A stretch of 64,000 nt of DNA from Ilyomonas sp964249755 (lineage in GTDB: Bacteria > Bacteroidota > Bacteroidia > Chitinophagales > Chitinophagaceae): positions 620,001 to 684,000 of the forward strand of contig CAXUDB010000001.1 of assembly GCA_964249755.1 (NCBI GenBank), written 5' to 3'. Under the pieces are notes generated by a model that did no database searches, had not been told where the DNA came from, and was given only the letters and a program-made list of their open reading frames with translations. This document shows, in pieces, positions 43,855-52,155 of the stretch. A program made the translations under genes and the position numbers. The stretch's first letter is position 1. The number at the start of each line of letters is the position of its first letter.

Positions 43855-45255
43855 TTAAGGATGGAGAGGAACTTGTATAGAAGGTATAATACGATTTGTT
43901 ATTTTATCGGCTATCAACAGCGGCATATTTTTCTCTTTCAAATATCTTATTACGGTTACCTCTCCACCCGTATTGCTACCTGAATTGTCCTCTCCTGCAT
44001 AACCACCTACCAGTATTTTACCATCACGTTGTATTGCCATTGCGCCCGCCTCCGTCACGTTTTGATACAAAACGGTGGTAATTATTCTTCCGTTTATTCC
44101 AAAGCTGCTGTCCGGTTGGCCCTCCGGCAGGTATCTGGCAAGGGAGATTCTATCCTTTATAATATGAATTGAAGTGTTGCCTACCGCCACAATTTTACCA
44201 TCGTTTTGAATGCCAATAGCAACAATGCCATCCGGAAATTCATTCTCTGCATCCGGAAGGGTAAAATCAGTTGTTACTACGCCCCCGTTTCCAAAACTGT
44301 TATCTTCGGAACCGTCTTCACTGAATCGGCTGAGAAAATAATTTGCTTGAAAAAAGAGATCAGTAACGGTTGTTCCGGCAACCACAATTTTATTATCGGG
44401 CTGCACTGTTATGGCGTTAATAATAGCAGGCAGATCGGTAGTATTACCTGTGGCAATGCCGCTTTTATTAAAACTACTATCTCTGTATCCTTTTTTAGTA
44501 AGCCTTATTACAACAATGTGATTGTTCTGGATACGCGGAAAGCTTCCGGTAACGCCAATAACAATTCTCTCTTTTTTGTCAAGATTGATAAGAGGATGAT
44601 TGGCATCAAAGCTATTTATACCTAACGTTACGGCTGCTAACCCACTTTGTCCAAAACTACTGTCTACTGTTCCTTCCTTGTTGAATTTTCTTACCGTTAC
44701 TGTGTAATTATTTTGGTCTTTTGTGCCACAAACTAAAATCTTGTCGTCCGGAAGAATGGCAATGCTATAACTCAACTCCTGCAAATCTATCCATCCCCTT
44801 TTCCCGAAAGAAGAATCGAATGAACCATCGGTATTATACCGGTTCATTTGAAAAGAAACAGTATCACCGGAAAATGTTTTGCCAATTACCACTAACTTGC
44901 CGGTTGACTGTTTCTTCATATCCGATAAGAAATCACGGGCTCCATAACTTGTATACACGACACCTTTATTACCAAAAGAGTTATCTATTCTTCCATCAGA
45001 CAGATAGCGGGTTAAGAAGTAATCGTAATCGAGAGTTTTTGAACTTACATAACCGGCAGCCACTATTTTTCCGTCTTCCTGCAAAACCATACCGGTTGTT
45101 ATAGCCTGCGTATAGTTACCGGTAGTGACCCTTTTTATTGGAGCTTTCCCATTTAAACTAAAAGAGGAATCAAGCATGAAATCGGAGTTGTCCTGAGCTT
45201 GTAGTAAGAAGTTATTACATAGAGCAATGACAGTTAAGACGAAATACTTTCTCAT
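43855..45255 (-). CDS. Delta-60 repeat protein lacking a sorting domain
   Basis: A 466-aa secreted protein (signal peptide VLTVIALCNNFLLQAQ) built of delta-60 repeats (VLQEDGKIVAAGY, DGRIDNSFGNKGVV, QPDNKIVVAGT, QPDSSFGINGRI). It is a paralogue of the plus-strand gene at 41845 but stops shortly after the last repeat (MPLLIADKITNRIIPSIQVPLHP), where the larger protein continues into Fn-like and T9SS domains. It therefore may be truncated or exported differently. It lies inverted between two copies of a 165-bp sequence. Confidence 0.83.
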   Translation of the reverse strand: MRKYFVLTVIALCNNFLLQAQDNSDFMLDSSFSLNGKAPIKRVTTGNYTQAITTGMVLQEDGKIVAAGYVSSKTLDYDYFLTRYLSDGRIDNSFGNKGVVYTSYGARDFLSDMKKQSTGKLVVIGKTFSGDTVSFQMNRYNTDGSFDSSFGKRGWIDLQELSYSIAILPDDKILVCGTKDQNNYTVTVRKFNKEGTVDSSFGQSGLAAVTLGINSFDANHPLINLDKKERIVIGVTGSFPRIQNNHIVVIRLTKKGYRDSSFNKSGIATGNTTDLPAIINAITVQPDNKIVVAGTTVTDLFFQANYFLSRFSEDGSEDNSFGNGGVVTTDFTLPDAENEFPDGIVAIGIQNDGKIVAVGNTSIHIIKDRISLARYLPEGQPDSSFGINGRIITTVLYQNVTEAGAMAIQRDGKILVGGYAGEDNSGSNTGGEVTVIRYLKEKNMPLLIADKITNRIIPSIQVPLHP

Positions 45256-45366
45256 AAAAGCAGACTATTAGGTTACTGTGCAAAGTAAGAATTTTAATTT
45301 TACCAGTTTGTATAGCACGATAATCCAGGAAGCCACCGATGAAGTCTATAACCGGTGAGGAAAGAA

Positions 45367-45534
45367 CAAAACAGAAGCAGTGCCCTTGCAAAGGAGTTAT
45401 AACCTTAATAGCAAAAGCCGTCCCTACACTGCGCAGGGGCGGCTTTTCAGTTTTATAGTACAAACCGGTCGCTTCACGCACCGGCAAATGGTAAACCTAA
45501 AATGGAATCAGGCAGCTACAGGCTCTTCTGCTTC
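45367..45534. repeat. Flanking duplicate, copy B
   Basis: Second copy of the 43659-43822 segment. Its left end (CAAAACAGAAGCAGTGCCC) is a decayed version of the T9SS gene 3' end (KTEVVPFVKE), though no such gene precedes it here. It includes the terminator-like hairpin 45413-45447 and the last codons of the small membrane gene. Confidence 0.85.
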
Positions 45535-45684
45535 CCACCTAGTAAGGTAAGGATACACTACCGAATCAGAGGACTTTCGGGTGAATAACCGCTGAACCAG
45601 CAGGGGTGTAATCGCCACCAAAAGCATAACCAACAACACAACGGGAATCAACACTACAAACAGGAGCGCAATCAAGAACTTCAT
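45508..45684 (-). CDS. Small membrane protein, 58 aa
   Basis: From ATG 45684 the frame encodes one long hydrophobic helix (MKFLIALLFVVLIPVVLLVM ... LLVQRLF) and a polar tail ending WEAEEPVAA. The tail sequence is also preserved as a remnant at 43796-43830, which suggests the gene existed before the local duplication. Function unknown. Earlier in-frame start at 45753 is less likely because it adds a Pro/Ser-rich leader before the helix. Confidence 0.5.
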   Translation of the reverse strand: MKFLIALLFVVLIPVVLLVMLLVAITPLLVQRLFTRKSSDSVVYPYLTRWEAEEPVAA

Positions 45685-45871
45685 GACAAGTTTTTTTAAA
45701 GTGGTTGATATCGGGGGCGCGGGATGAGAAGAGATGGATGCTAAGGGTGCCATATTCCTGTTCTCCCATGCGTGTTATACAGGCTCTGTCGCAATACTAA
45801 TGCCAAATGGAAACAGGTGATGTTGGATGTACGATGTACTATGTTAGATGTACAATGTAAGATGTGGTGTT

Positions 45872-46014
45872 CGTCATTGCGAGGCACGAAGCAATCTGTG
45901 CAATACAGTAAGCACTGCCGGTCAATTGTAAGCCTGTTAGCGATGTTTATTCATCATAACTATCCATACTCACATTTAATTTTACAACAGAGCCCTTCGC
46001 GCCTCGCAATGACG
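45872..46014. repeat. Interspersed element bounded by 20-bp inverted repeat
   Basis: CGTCATTGCGAGGCACGAAG (45872-45891) pairs with 45995-46014 at 19 of 20 positions. Just left of it (45822-45865) is a tandem GATGTAC/ATGTTAGATGTAC stretch. The 'gtcattgcgagg' type of repeat is widespread in bacterial intergenic DNA. The remainder of 45685-46129 has no gene. Confidence 0.8.
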
Positions 46015-46106
46015 GAAACAGGCGCTATCAAACACCGTCCATCCATTTTGCAAATCTGTTCTGTATAATTAACCATTTTCTCAACCGCGCAAAGCCCCGC
46101 CCACCC

Positions 46107-46114
46107 TACATTTG
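46107..46114 (+). promoter_or_regulatory. -7 box of the M13 peptidase gene
   Basis: TACATTTG matches TAnnTTTG exactly. It ends 15 bp before ATG 46130, implying a very short leader and favouring 46130 over ATG 46121 or TTG 46112 as the start. Confidence 0.5.
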
Positions 46115-46129
46115 CGGAAAATGATACAC

Positions 46130-48163
46130 ATGAACAAACGAATGTTTTGCCTGCCCGTGGCAGCGGCGTTGTGTGTGGCAACTTCCTCCTTTGCGCAGAA
46201 GAAAACCTCTGCCGTAAAGTATATAGATGCTGCCAACATGAACACGGCTGTAAAGCCCGGCGACAACTTCTATCTCTATGCCAACGGCACCTGGCTGAAA
46301 GACAACCCGGTGCCCGCTTCTAAAACGCGCTGGGGCAGCTTTGATGTGCTGCGCCAGAACAGCCTTGACCGCCTGAAAAAGCTGTGCGAAGATGCTGCTG
46401 CCGGCAAGATCAAAGACAGTGCTGCGCAACGTGTAGGCGCACTGTACACCAGCGCGATGGATAGTGCCGCCATTGAAAAAAGAGGCGCCACGCCCATACA
46501 GCCCGAGCTGCAGCGGCTGGGTGCGTTAACCAGCAAGGAGCAGGTGCTGCACGAGGTGTTAACCCTTCGCGGGAAAGGCATTGGTGGTGTGCTGTTTGGC
46601 TTCAGTATTGGTCAGGATGATAAGAACGTAAACCAATACATACCGCAGTTATCGCAGGGCGGCACCTCGCTGCCCGACCGGGATTATTACCTGAAAACGG
46701 ATGCTCGCAGCAAAACCATACAAGCCGCTTACCTGAGTTATGTAAAAGATATGTTTGTGCTTACGGGCGATGACTCGGTAACTGCCAACACCAAAGCGCA
46801 CAACATTTATAACTTAGAGAAAGCGCTTGCCATTGCACAGATGAGCCGCGTGGAAATGCGCGACCCGATAAAAACCTACAACAAATTTGCCGTTGCAGAT
46901 TTTAGCAAAACCACGCCCGACTTTAACTGGACCACAGCGCTGACCGAGATGAAGGTGGCTAACGCAGATAGCGTGCTTACCAACAACCCGGGCTTTTTTA
47001 AAGCCGCTGATGGCTTGTTTAGCGCCGTGCCGTTAGACACCTGGAAGGCTTACCTGCAATGGGCGATCATTAAAAACAATGCAGGCTATTTAAGCAGTGC
47101 ATTCGTAAACCGCCAGTTCCAGTTTGGCCAGGTATTGTCCGGGCAAAAGCAAATTACGCCGCGCTGGCAGCGCATGAGCAGCCTGGTAGATGGCAACCTT
47201 GGCGACCTGCTGGGTCAGCTATACGTGAAGCAATACTTCAACGATGCTGCCAAGCAGCGTATGATCAGTCTGGTAAAGAATATTCAATCTACGTTCCGCA
47301 GCCGTATTAATGGTTTAGACTGGATGACAGACAGCACGAAGCAGCAGGCACTGGGCAAGCTGGATGCGATTGTGAACAAGATTGCTTTCCCCGACAAATG
47401 GGAAGCATATCCTGGTGTGGTTACCACTTCAAATGATCTGCTCGCCAATCTGCAAAGCATTAACGAATTTGAATACAACAAGATGGTGAGCCGAATGGGT
47501 AAGCCGGTTGATAAAACCGAATGGGGCATGACGCCGCCAACCATCAACGCCTATTACAATCCAGCCAATAACGAGATCGCATTCCCCGCAGGCATCCTGC
47601 AGTTTCCATTCTTCGATTTTGGGGCAGATGATGCCGTGAACTATGGTGGCATTGCGGCTGTAATTGGTCATGAATTAACACACGGCTTTGACGATGAAGG
47701 CCGCCAGTATGCTGCCGATGGCAACTTGAAAGAATGGTGGACGAAAGCCGATGAAACCAAGTTCAACGAACGGGCCGATAAAGTGGCTGCACAGTACGAT
47801 GCCTTTACCGTAAACGATAGCATTCATGTAAACGGCAGGCTTACGCTAGGCGAGAACTTAGCCGACCTCGGCGGGCTGAACATTGCCTACGAAGCTTTCA
47901 AAAACACACCCGAAGGCAAGAGCGATAAAAAGATAGATGGCTTCACGCCCGACCAGCGCTTCTTCTTAAGCTGGGCGCAGGTGTGGCGCGCCAATATTAC
48001 GCCGGAGTTTGCGGCGCAGTTGGTAGTGGTCGATCCGCACTCGCCGGGCATGTATCGCTGCAACGGACCCGTGAGTAATATAGATGCGTGGTACAAAGCT
48101 TTCGATGTAAAAGAAGGTGATGCGATGTACAAACCCGAAAGTGCAAGAATAAAGGTTTGGTAA
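46130..48163 (+). CDS. M13-family zinc metallopeptidase (neprilysin/PepO-like)
   Basis: A 677-aa exported endopeptidase. Signal peptide (MFCLPVAAALCVATSSFAQ), then the large helical N-terminal domain (FYLYANGTWLKDNPVPASK) and the catalytic domain with HExxH (GHELTHGFDDEG; His514, Glu515, His518) and the third ligand Glu in ENLADLGGL. The NAYYNPANNEIAFPAGILQ and final PESARIKVW motifs are complete, so the enzyme should be active in the periplasm. It is monocistronic between a TAnnTTTG box and a perfect terminator. Confidence 0.94.
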   Translation: MNKRMFCLPVAAALCVATSSFAQKKTSAVKYIDAANMNTAVKPGDNFYLYANGTWLKDNPVPASKTRWGSFDVLRQNSLDRLKKLCEDAAAGKIKDSAAQRVGALYTSAMDSAAIEKRGATPIQPELQRLGALTSKEQVLHEVLTLRGKGIGGVLFGFSIGQDDKNVNQYIPQLSQGGTSLPDRDYYLKTDARSKTIQAAYLSYVKDMFVLTGDDSVTANTKAHNIYNLEKALAIAQMSRVEMRDPIKTYNKFAVADFSKTTPDFNWTTALTEMKVANADSVLTNNPGFFKAADGLFSAVPLDTWKAYLQWAIIKNNAGYLSSAFVNRQFQFGQVLSGQKQITPRWQRMSSLVDGNLGDLLGQLYVKQYFNDAAKQRMISLVKNIQSTFRSRINGLDWMTDSTKQQALGKLDAIVNKIAFPDKWEAYPGVVTTSNDLLANLQSINEFEYNKMVSRMGKPVDKTEWGMTPPTINAYYNPANNEIAFPAGILQFPFFDFGADDAVNYGGIAAVIGHELTHGFDDEGRQYAADGNLKEWWTKADETKFNERADKVAAQYDAFTVNDSIHVNGRLTLGENLADLGGLNIAYEAFKNTPEGKSDKKIDGFTPDQRFFLSWAQVWRANITPEFAAQLVVVDPHSPGMYRCNGPVSNIDAWYKAFDVKEGDAMYKPESARIKVW

Positions 48164-48211
48164 GCGAAGGGGAATCTACAAAGAGAAAGCTAAACTGATT
48201 ATTCGATACAC

Positions 48212-48245
48212 GAAAAAGCCACGGCAATGCTGCCGTGGCTTTTTC
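48212..48245 (+). terminator. Intrinsic terminator of the M13 peptidase gene
   Basis: Perfect 15-bp stem (48212-48226 / 48231-48245) with ATGC loop. The A/T ends also allow it to serve the converging minus-strand gene. Confidence 0.92.
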
Positions 48246-48281
48246 ATAAATGTACTGTTCCCGTGCTCTTAGCGTCAGCTA

Positions 48282-48488
48282 TTACGGACGGTTGGTAGAA
48301 GCTCCGCTGCTGTCTGATGAAGACATGGAAGAAGAGGAATCTGTGTGCTTCTTCATGGGTTTCTTCATCGTTGATTTCTTCATTGTCTTGTGATGTGTGG
48401 CCGTGTCAGATTTAGACTGACCGGTTTGCGAAAATCCTGCAGTGCTTAGCAACACTGTTGCAGCCGCTAATGCCATTATCTTTTTCAT
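48282..48488 (-). CDS. Small secreted Lys/Ser-rich protein
   Basis: A 68-aa protein: signal peptide (MALAAATVLLSTAGFSQ) then a short mature chain with repeated KKSTMKKPMKK and a Ser/Asp run (SSSSMSSSDSSG). Low-complexity basic-then-acidic composition suggests a disordered envelope protein. No family recognised. It lies downstream of the 48565 gene on the same strand (76 bp gap) and may share its transcript. Confidence 0.65.
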   Translation of the reverse strand: MKKIMALAAATVLLSTAGFSQTGQSKSDTATHHKTMKKSTMKKPMKKHTDSSSSMSSSDSSGASTNRP

Positions 48489-48564
48489 AGGTTATATTTT
48501 ATAATCACGAAACATAAAGTTTGCCATAAATCTTTTTAAGAGGATATAATCTTCCAACCCGCGT

Positions 48565-48999
48565 TTACTGAACAACCGGGTATCCTTTGCTGATCCAGTC
48601 GGTTTTAATATTGGCGGGCAGATTCAGAAGATAATAATGTGTAAATCCTTTTTCTTTCAATACATCAATAGCAGGGCGCACATTTGGGCAATGCTCAAAA
48701 GGGCAGCAACCACAGTAGATAACCAGTTTTGTGTCTTTTGGTAAAGAATCGAGTTTGGCAGTAAATGCGCTCATGCCTTCCGGCGTACTGGCCATACCGG
48801 CTTTGTAGGAGTGAGGAATAACAGCGCCCGGCCCTACGCTAATAATAAGTGGAACCTCTTTACCGGAAGATAATACATTAGCCAGTGCCGCCGGTTCCAT
48901 CAGCTGATCGGCTGTCCAGTTTACAGGCTTCTGCGCATGCAGGGTTGTGCCTGTTATCACCACTACAATCACTGTCAATAGTCTTATGATTCGTGTCAT
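48565..48999 (-). CDS. Exported rhodanese-like protein
   Basis: A 144-aa protein with signal peptide (LLTVIVVVITGTTLHAQ) and a rhodanese-like fold: LIISVGPGAVIPHSYKAG in place of the usual VDVR segment and a Cys-rich active loop YCGCCPFEHCPNV. The loop has four Cys, unlike the ordinary CRxGxR loop, so it may bind metal or act as a thiol relay in the periplasm rather than as a standard sulfurtransferase. Start ATG 48999 places the signal peptide correctly; 49026 is an earlier in-frame start. Confidence 0.75.
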   Translation of the reverse strand: MTRIIRLLTVIVVVITGTTLHAQKPVNWTADQLMEPAALANVLSSGKEVPLIISVGPGAVIPHSYKAGMASTPEGMSAFTAKLDSLPKDTKLVIYCGCCPFEHCPNVRPAIDVLKEKGFTHYYLLNLPANIKTDWISKGYPVVQ

Positions 49000-49077
49000 C
49001 TTTTTTTGAATAAAGATATTGCACAAATAATTGGTAACAGCTTGTAAATAGGCTTATCTATCCCTTGCCAAAAGCAG

Positions 49078-49103
49078 AAAGCCTCCGTAGAAACGGAGGC
49101 TTT
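49078..49103. terminator. Terminator of the TonB-dependent receptor gene
   Basis: AAAGCCTCCGT / ACGGAGGCTTT 11-bp stem (49078-49088 / 49093-49103) just past the minus-strand receptor stop. Confidence 0.8.
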
Positions 49104-49129
49104 AGTATTTAGACTGTACATGAGAAAAC

Positions 49130-51634
49130 TTATTGCTGACCGCCCGATTTTACACGGTTGGTTTCATCGTCCGCACTACTGCCGTGGCGGCGTTGCGGTG
49201 TGTTGTTCGAGCTGCCAAAGCGGTAGGTAAACGTGAGGCTCACGCGGCGGTTATCCCAGCGGGAACGGATGAGCGTAAGACCTTTATCGAGGTCGGTGCT
49301 GCCGCGAAACTTCGCCAGCCAGAACGGGTCTCTAACATTCAGCCGCACGGCTCCTTTCTGTTTCAATATTTGCTTGCCGGCGCCAAAGCCAAACGTGCCC
49401 ATCGACTGCATCAATATAGCGCTGCTCGCCAATTGTTTCGAGTTGAACCATCCACTCACTTCGGCGCTCCATCCTTTATCGAACGTAAACTGGCTGCTGG
49501 CATTGGCATTAAACGCCGTGCTGTTCACGTTAATGTCTTCACCATCAATCGCACCTTTAAAATGGTTGTTGAAAAGGTTGCCGTATAAGTTTACTGTCCA
49601 CCACTTCTTCAACTGCTTGTTATAGCTCAGCGACAGCCCTATGTTCTCACTTGCAGCAATGTTCTGCGAAGTCTGGAACGTGGTGTAGTTAGAATCGCTG
49701 CCCAAGCGTTTGCTGATTAAAACATCATTGATAATATCAGTAATAGAAGTATAATTTACCGACACATTCAGCTGTCCTTTGTAGTTATAACTCAGCTCTA
49801 TGTTGTGGCTGAACTGTGGCTGCAGCAACGGGTTGCCCTGCTGGTAAGTATAACGGTCGAGCTGCCGCTGAAAGGGGTTCAGCGATTCATAATCGGGGCG
49901 CTCTATCCTTCTGCCATACGACAGCGCAAATGTGTTGCTGTCGTTCATTTTGTAGGATACATAAGAGGTAGGAAACAGCTTTGTATAGTTCCTGTGAAAC
50001 TTTGCGTTCTGCGTAACCTGGTTGCCGTCAGCAATGGTTTGCTCGGCACGCAAACCCAGTTGCACACCCCATTTCTTCAGTTGCTTGTTCACGTTCACAT
50101 ACGCGGCATTGATGTTTTCTTTATAAACAAAATGGTTGCTGCGCGAGGTGTCGTTTTTCCAGCCGCCTCCATCGCCATAGCCCGGATCAAACAAGGTATA
50201 ACGCGCATCATTGTCCGTCTTCACATAGCTCATTTTAATACCGGCTTCCAGTGTAGCGTTCTTCTTCATTGGGTGATGAAAATCGCTTTTGAATGTATAG
50301 ATATCTATGTTGGAAGGCAGGCTGCCGTTCAACAGGTAAGGGTTGGGGTTCGATAAGTCTTTGGTATCAATCAGTACATCATCGGGATTGTACAGATAAT
50401 TGTTGGAAAACTGGCTGCCATTTGCATTGTAAAAAATATAGTCGGCATCAGCAGTCAGCTCTGTTCCGCTGGTGTCGAGCTTCTGCTGAAAGTTCAGGTT
50501 GAAGCCCAGGTTTGTCCAGGTGTCTTTGTTCTGAGATTGCGCACTGTTATATTGCACAAAGGTTTGCAGACTGTCGTATATATCCGCTCTCGAAGTAGAT
50601 TTGAACTGATCGTTGCGCAGGTTGCCTTTCACCACTACGCCCAGCGTTGTTTTCTTTGTGGCAAAATAATCAGCACCGATTTTAAAATCATGCGGACGTC
50701 CGCTAAACCTTCCCCGCGTATATTGGTAACTGTAGCGGTCGTAGTTCACATCGCGGCTTTGGCGCGAGCTTCTGTCTAAGTGAATATCGTTAAAGCCTTC
50801 CCACCGCGAATAACTATAGTTCATAAACAGGTTCACCTTGTTCTTGCGCCAGTTCAGGTTCAGGCTATTGGTGTTTTTAAAGTAATTGGCGAAAGTGGCT
50901 GTGGTAGAAAGGTTGCCGTTAAAGCCTGCCGTTTTTGTCTTCTTTATTTTGATATTGATAATGCCCGAATTGCCAGAGGCATCATACTTCGCTGAAGGCT
51001 GGCTCATCAGTTCAATCTGGTCAATCTGGTTCGCGCTTAAATTTTTCAGGTAGCTGGCAAGGTCCTGCCCGCTCATGTAAGTAGGCTTGCCATCAATCAA
51101 AATCGTCACGCCGCCTTTGCCTTTCAGGCTGATGTTATCATTGTTGTCTATCGTTACGCCCGGCGATTTCTCCAGTACTTCCAATGCAGTCAGCCCGGTA
51201 TTGGTAGGCGAGGCATCCACATTCACTATGGTCTTGTCTATCTTGTTTTCTATCAGCGGTCGCTTGCTGCTTACCGTCACATTGTTTAGTGTGCCGGTAA
51301 CCGCCGTTAAGCTTATCTCGTTCAGGTTGTAAGATGAATTTACCTCGCTGATTGAAAAAACCTGGCTATAATATTTTTGAAAGGTAATAGCTTCTATACG
51401 AATGAGATAACTGCCTTCGCCTGCTTTCTCAAACATGAAACGTCCGTCCTTATCAGACAGCGCAATCTTCACCAGCGATGAATCTTTAGCGCGCAATAAA
51501 CTGATGGTAGCTGCTTCTATTCCTTTGCCGTTGGCACCTACTGTTCCACTCACCGCAGGCTGGGCGGTCTGCGCAACGGCGGTTTGGAAAAGGCTGAATA
51601 AGAAGAGGGTAGCCAGGGTAAGAAACGTTTTCAT
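49130..51634 (-). CDS. TonB-dependent outer membrane receptor (OMP beta-barrel family)
   Basis: An 834-aa outer-membrane protein. Start ATG 51634 gives signal peptide MKTFLTLATLFLFSLFQTA; 22 more upstream codons are unlikely. Then a CarboxypepD_reg-like domain (VSGTVGANGKGIEAATISLL), a plug domain (SSKRPLIENKIDKTIVNVDA, LKGKGGVTILIDGKPTYM, QPSAKYDASGNSGIINIKI) and a large barrel of the OMP_b-brl_3 type (YGRRIERPDYESLNPF). No SusD partner or TonB box evidence adjoins, so the cargo is unknown. The protein ends in a charged Arg/His tail. Confidence 0.9.
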   Translation of the reverse strand: MKTFLTLATLFLFSLFQTAVAQTAQPAVSGTVGANGKGIEAATISLLRAKDSSLVKIALSDKDGRFMFEKAGEGSYLIRIEAITFQKYYSQVFSISEVNSSYNLNEISLTAVTGTLNNVTVSSKRPLIENKIDKTIVNVDASPTNTGLTALEVLEKSPGVTIDNNDNISLKGKGGVTILIDGKPTYMSGQDLASYLKNLSANQIDQIELMSQPSAKYDASGNSGIINIKIKKTKTAGFNGNLSTTATFANYFKNTNSLNLNWRKNKVNLFMNYSYSRWEGFNDIHLDRSSRQSRDVNYDRYSYQYTRGRFSGRPHDFKIGADYFATKKTTLGVVVKGNLRNDQFKSTSRADIYDSLQTFVQYNSAQSQNKDTWTNLGFNLNFQQKLDTSGTELTADADYIFYNANGSQFSNNYLYNPDDVLIDTKDLSNPNPYLLNGSLPSNIDIYTFKSDFHHPMKKNATLEAGIKMSYVKTDNDARYTLFDPGYGDGGGWKNDTSRSNHFVYKENINAAYVNVNKQLKKWGVQLGLRAEQTIADGNQVTQNAKFHRNYTKLFPTSYVSYKMNDSNTFALSYGRRIERPDYESLNPFQRQLDRYTYQQGNPLLQPQFSHNIELSYNYKGQLNVSVNYTSITDIINDVLISKRLGSDSNYTTFQTSQNIAASENIGLSLSYNKQLKKWWTVNLYGNLFNNHFKGAIDGEDINVNSTAFNANASSQFTFDKGWSAEVSGWFNSKQLASSAILMQSMGTFGFGAGKQILKQKGAVRLNVRDPFWLAKFRGSTDLDKGLTLIRSRWDNRRVSLTFTYRFGSSNNTPQRRHGSSADDETNRVKSGGQQ

Positions 51635-52155
51635 AAACACTGTTTTTGTTATTGCAAAACTCATTGTGCCGTCGTGTGCAGGATAGCTAATTGCTATCAA
51701 TGGCAGAATTGAATGTATCAGCGGTACGTCGCGTTTTTCTTTTTGTTACTCCGTTGTGATGAATGGAAATGAGGAAGGATGAATGAAGAAGAATCCAGAG
51801 CCGGCGCATACTGTAAATGATAGCTACCGGCTTCTGTTTAAGGTAAAAGAATGTTGTAGGATGGTATAATTTGGCGACATACTTTTTTGTTGCCAGTTAT
51901 GCTGCGCTACTACCCAAAACCGGGAAAATAAAACTTATTTTTTCTTACTGTTCTTTCTTTCGTGCCGCTTTAGCTGCAGCAACCGGCAGAAAAAAGTAAA
52001 TACAAAACTGTTTGCTTGTTCCTGTATAATGCTGCTAATGGGTAGAGTTAGGAAAACGAATATCATTTGATTCAGGTCTCCGGCTACGGCGTTGGCTTTG
52101 ATTGATTGCTATGCAAAAACGTGTCGTTCATAAGCTAAATACATTCATAAAATAC
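51635..52155. other. Intergenic region without supported gene
   Basis: About 520 bp upstream of the receptor gene and downstream of the monooxygenase. AT-rich around 51930-51960 (poly-A/T); it should hold the receptor promoter. No TAnnTTTG box with convincing spacing was seen. Confidence 0.5.
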
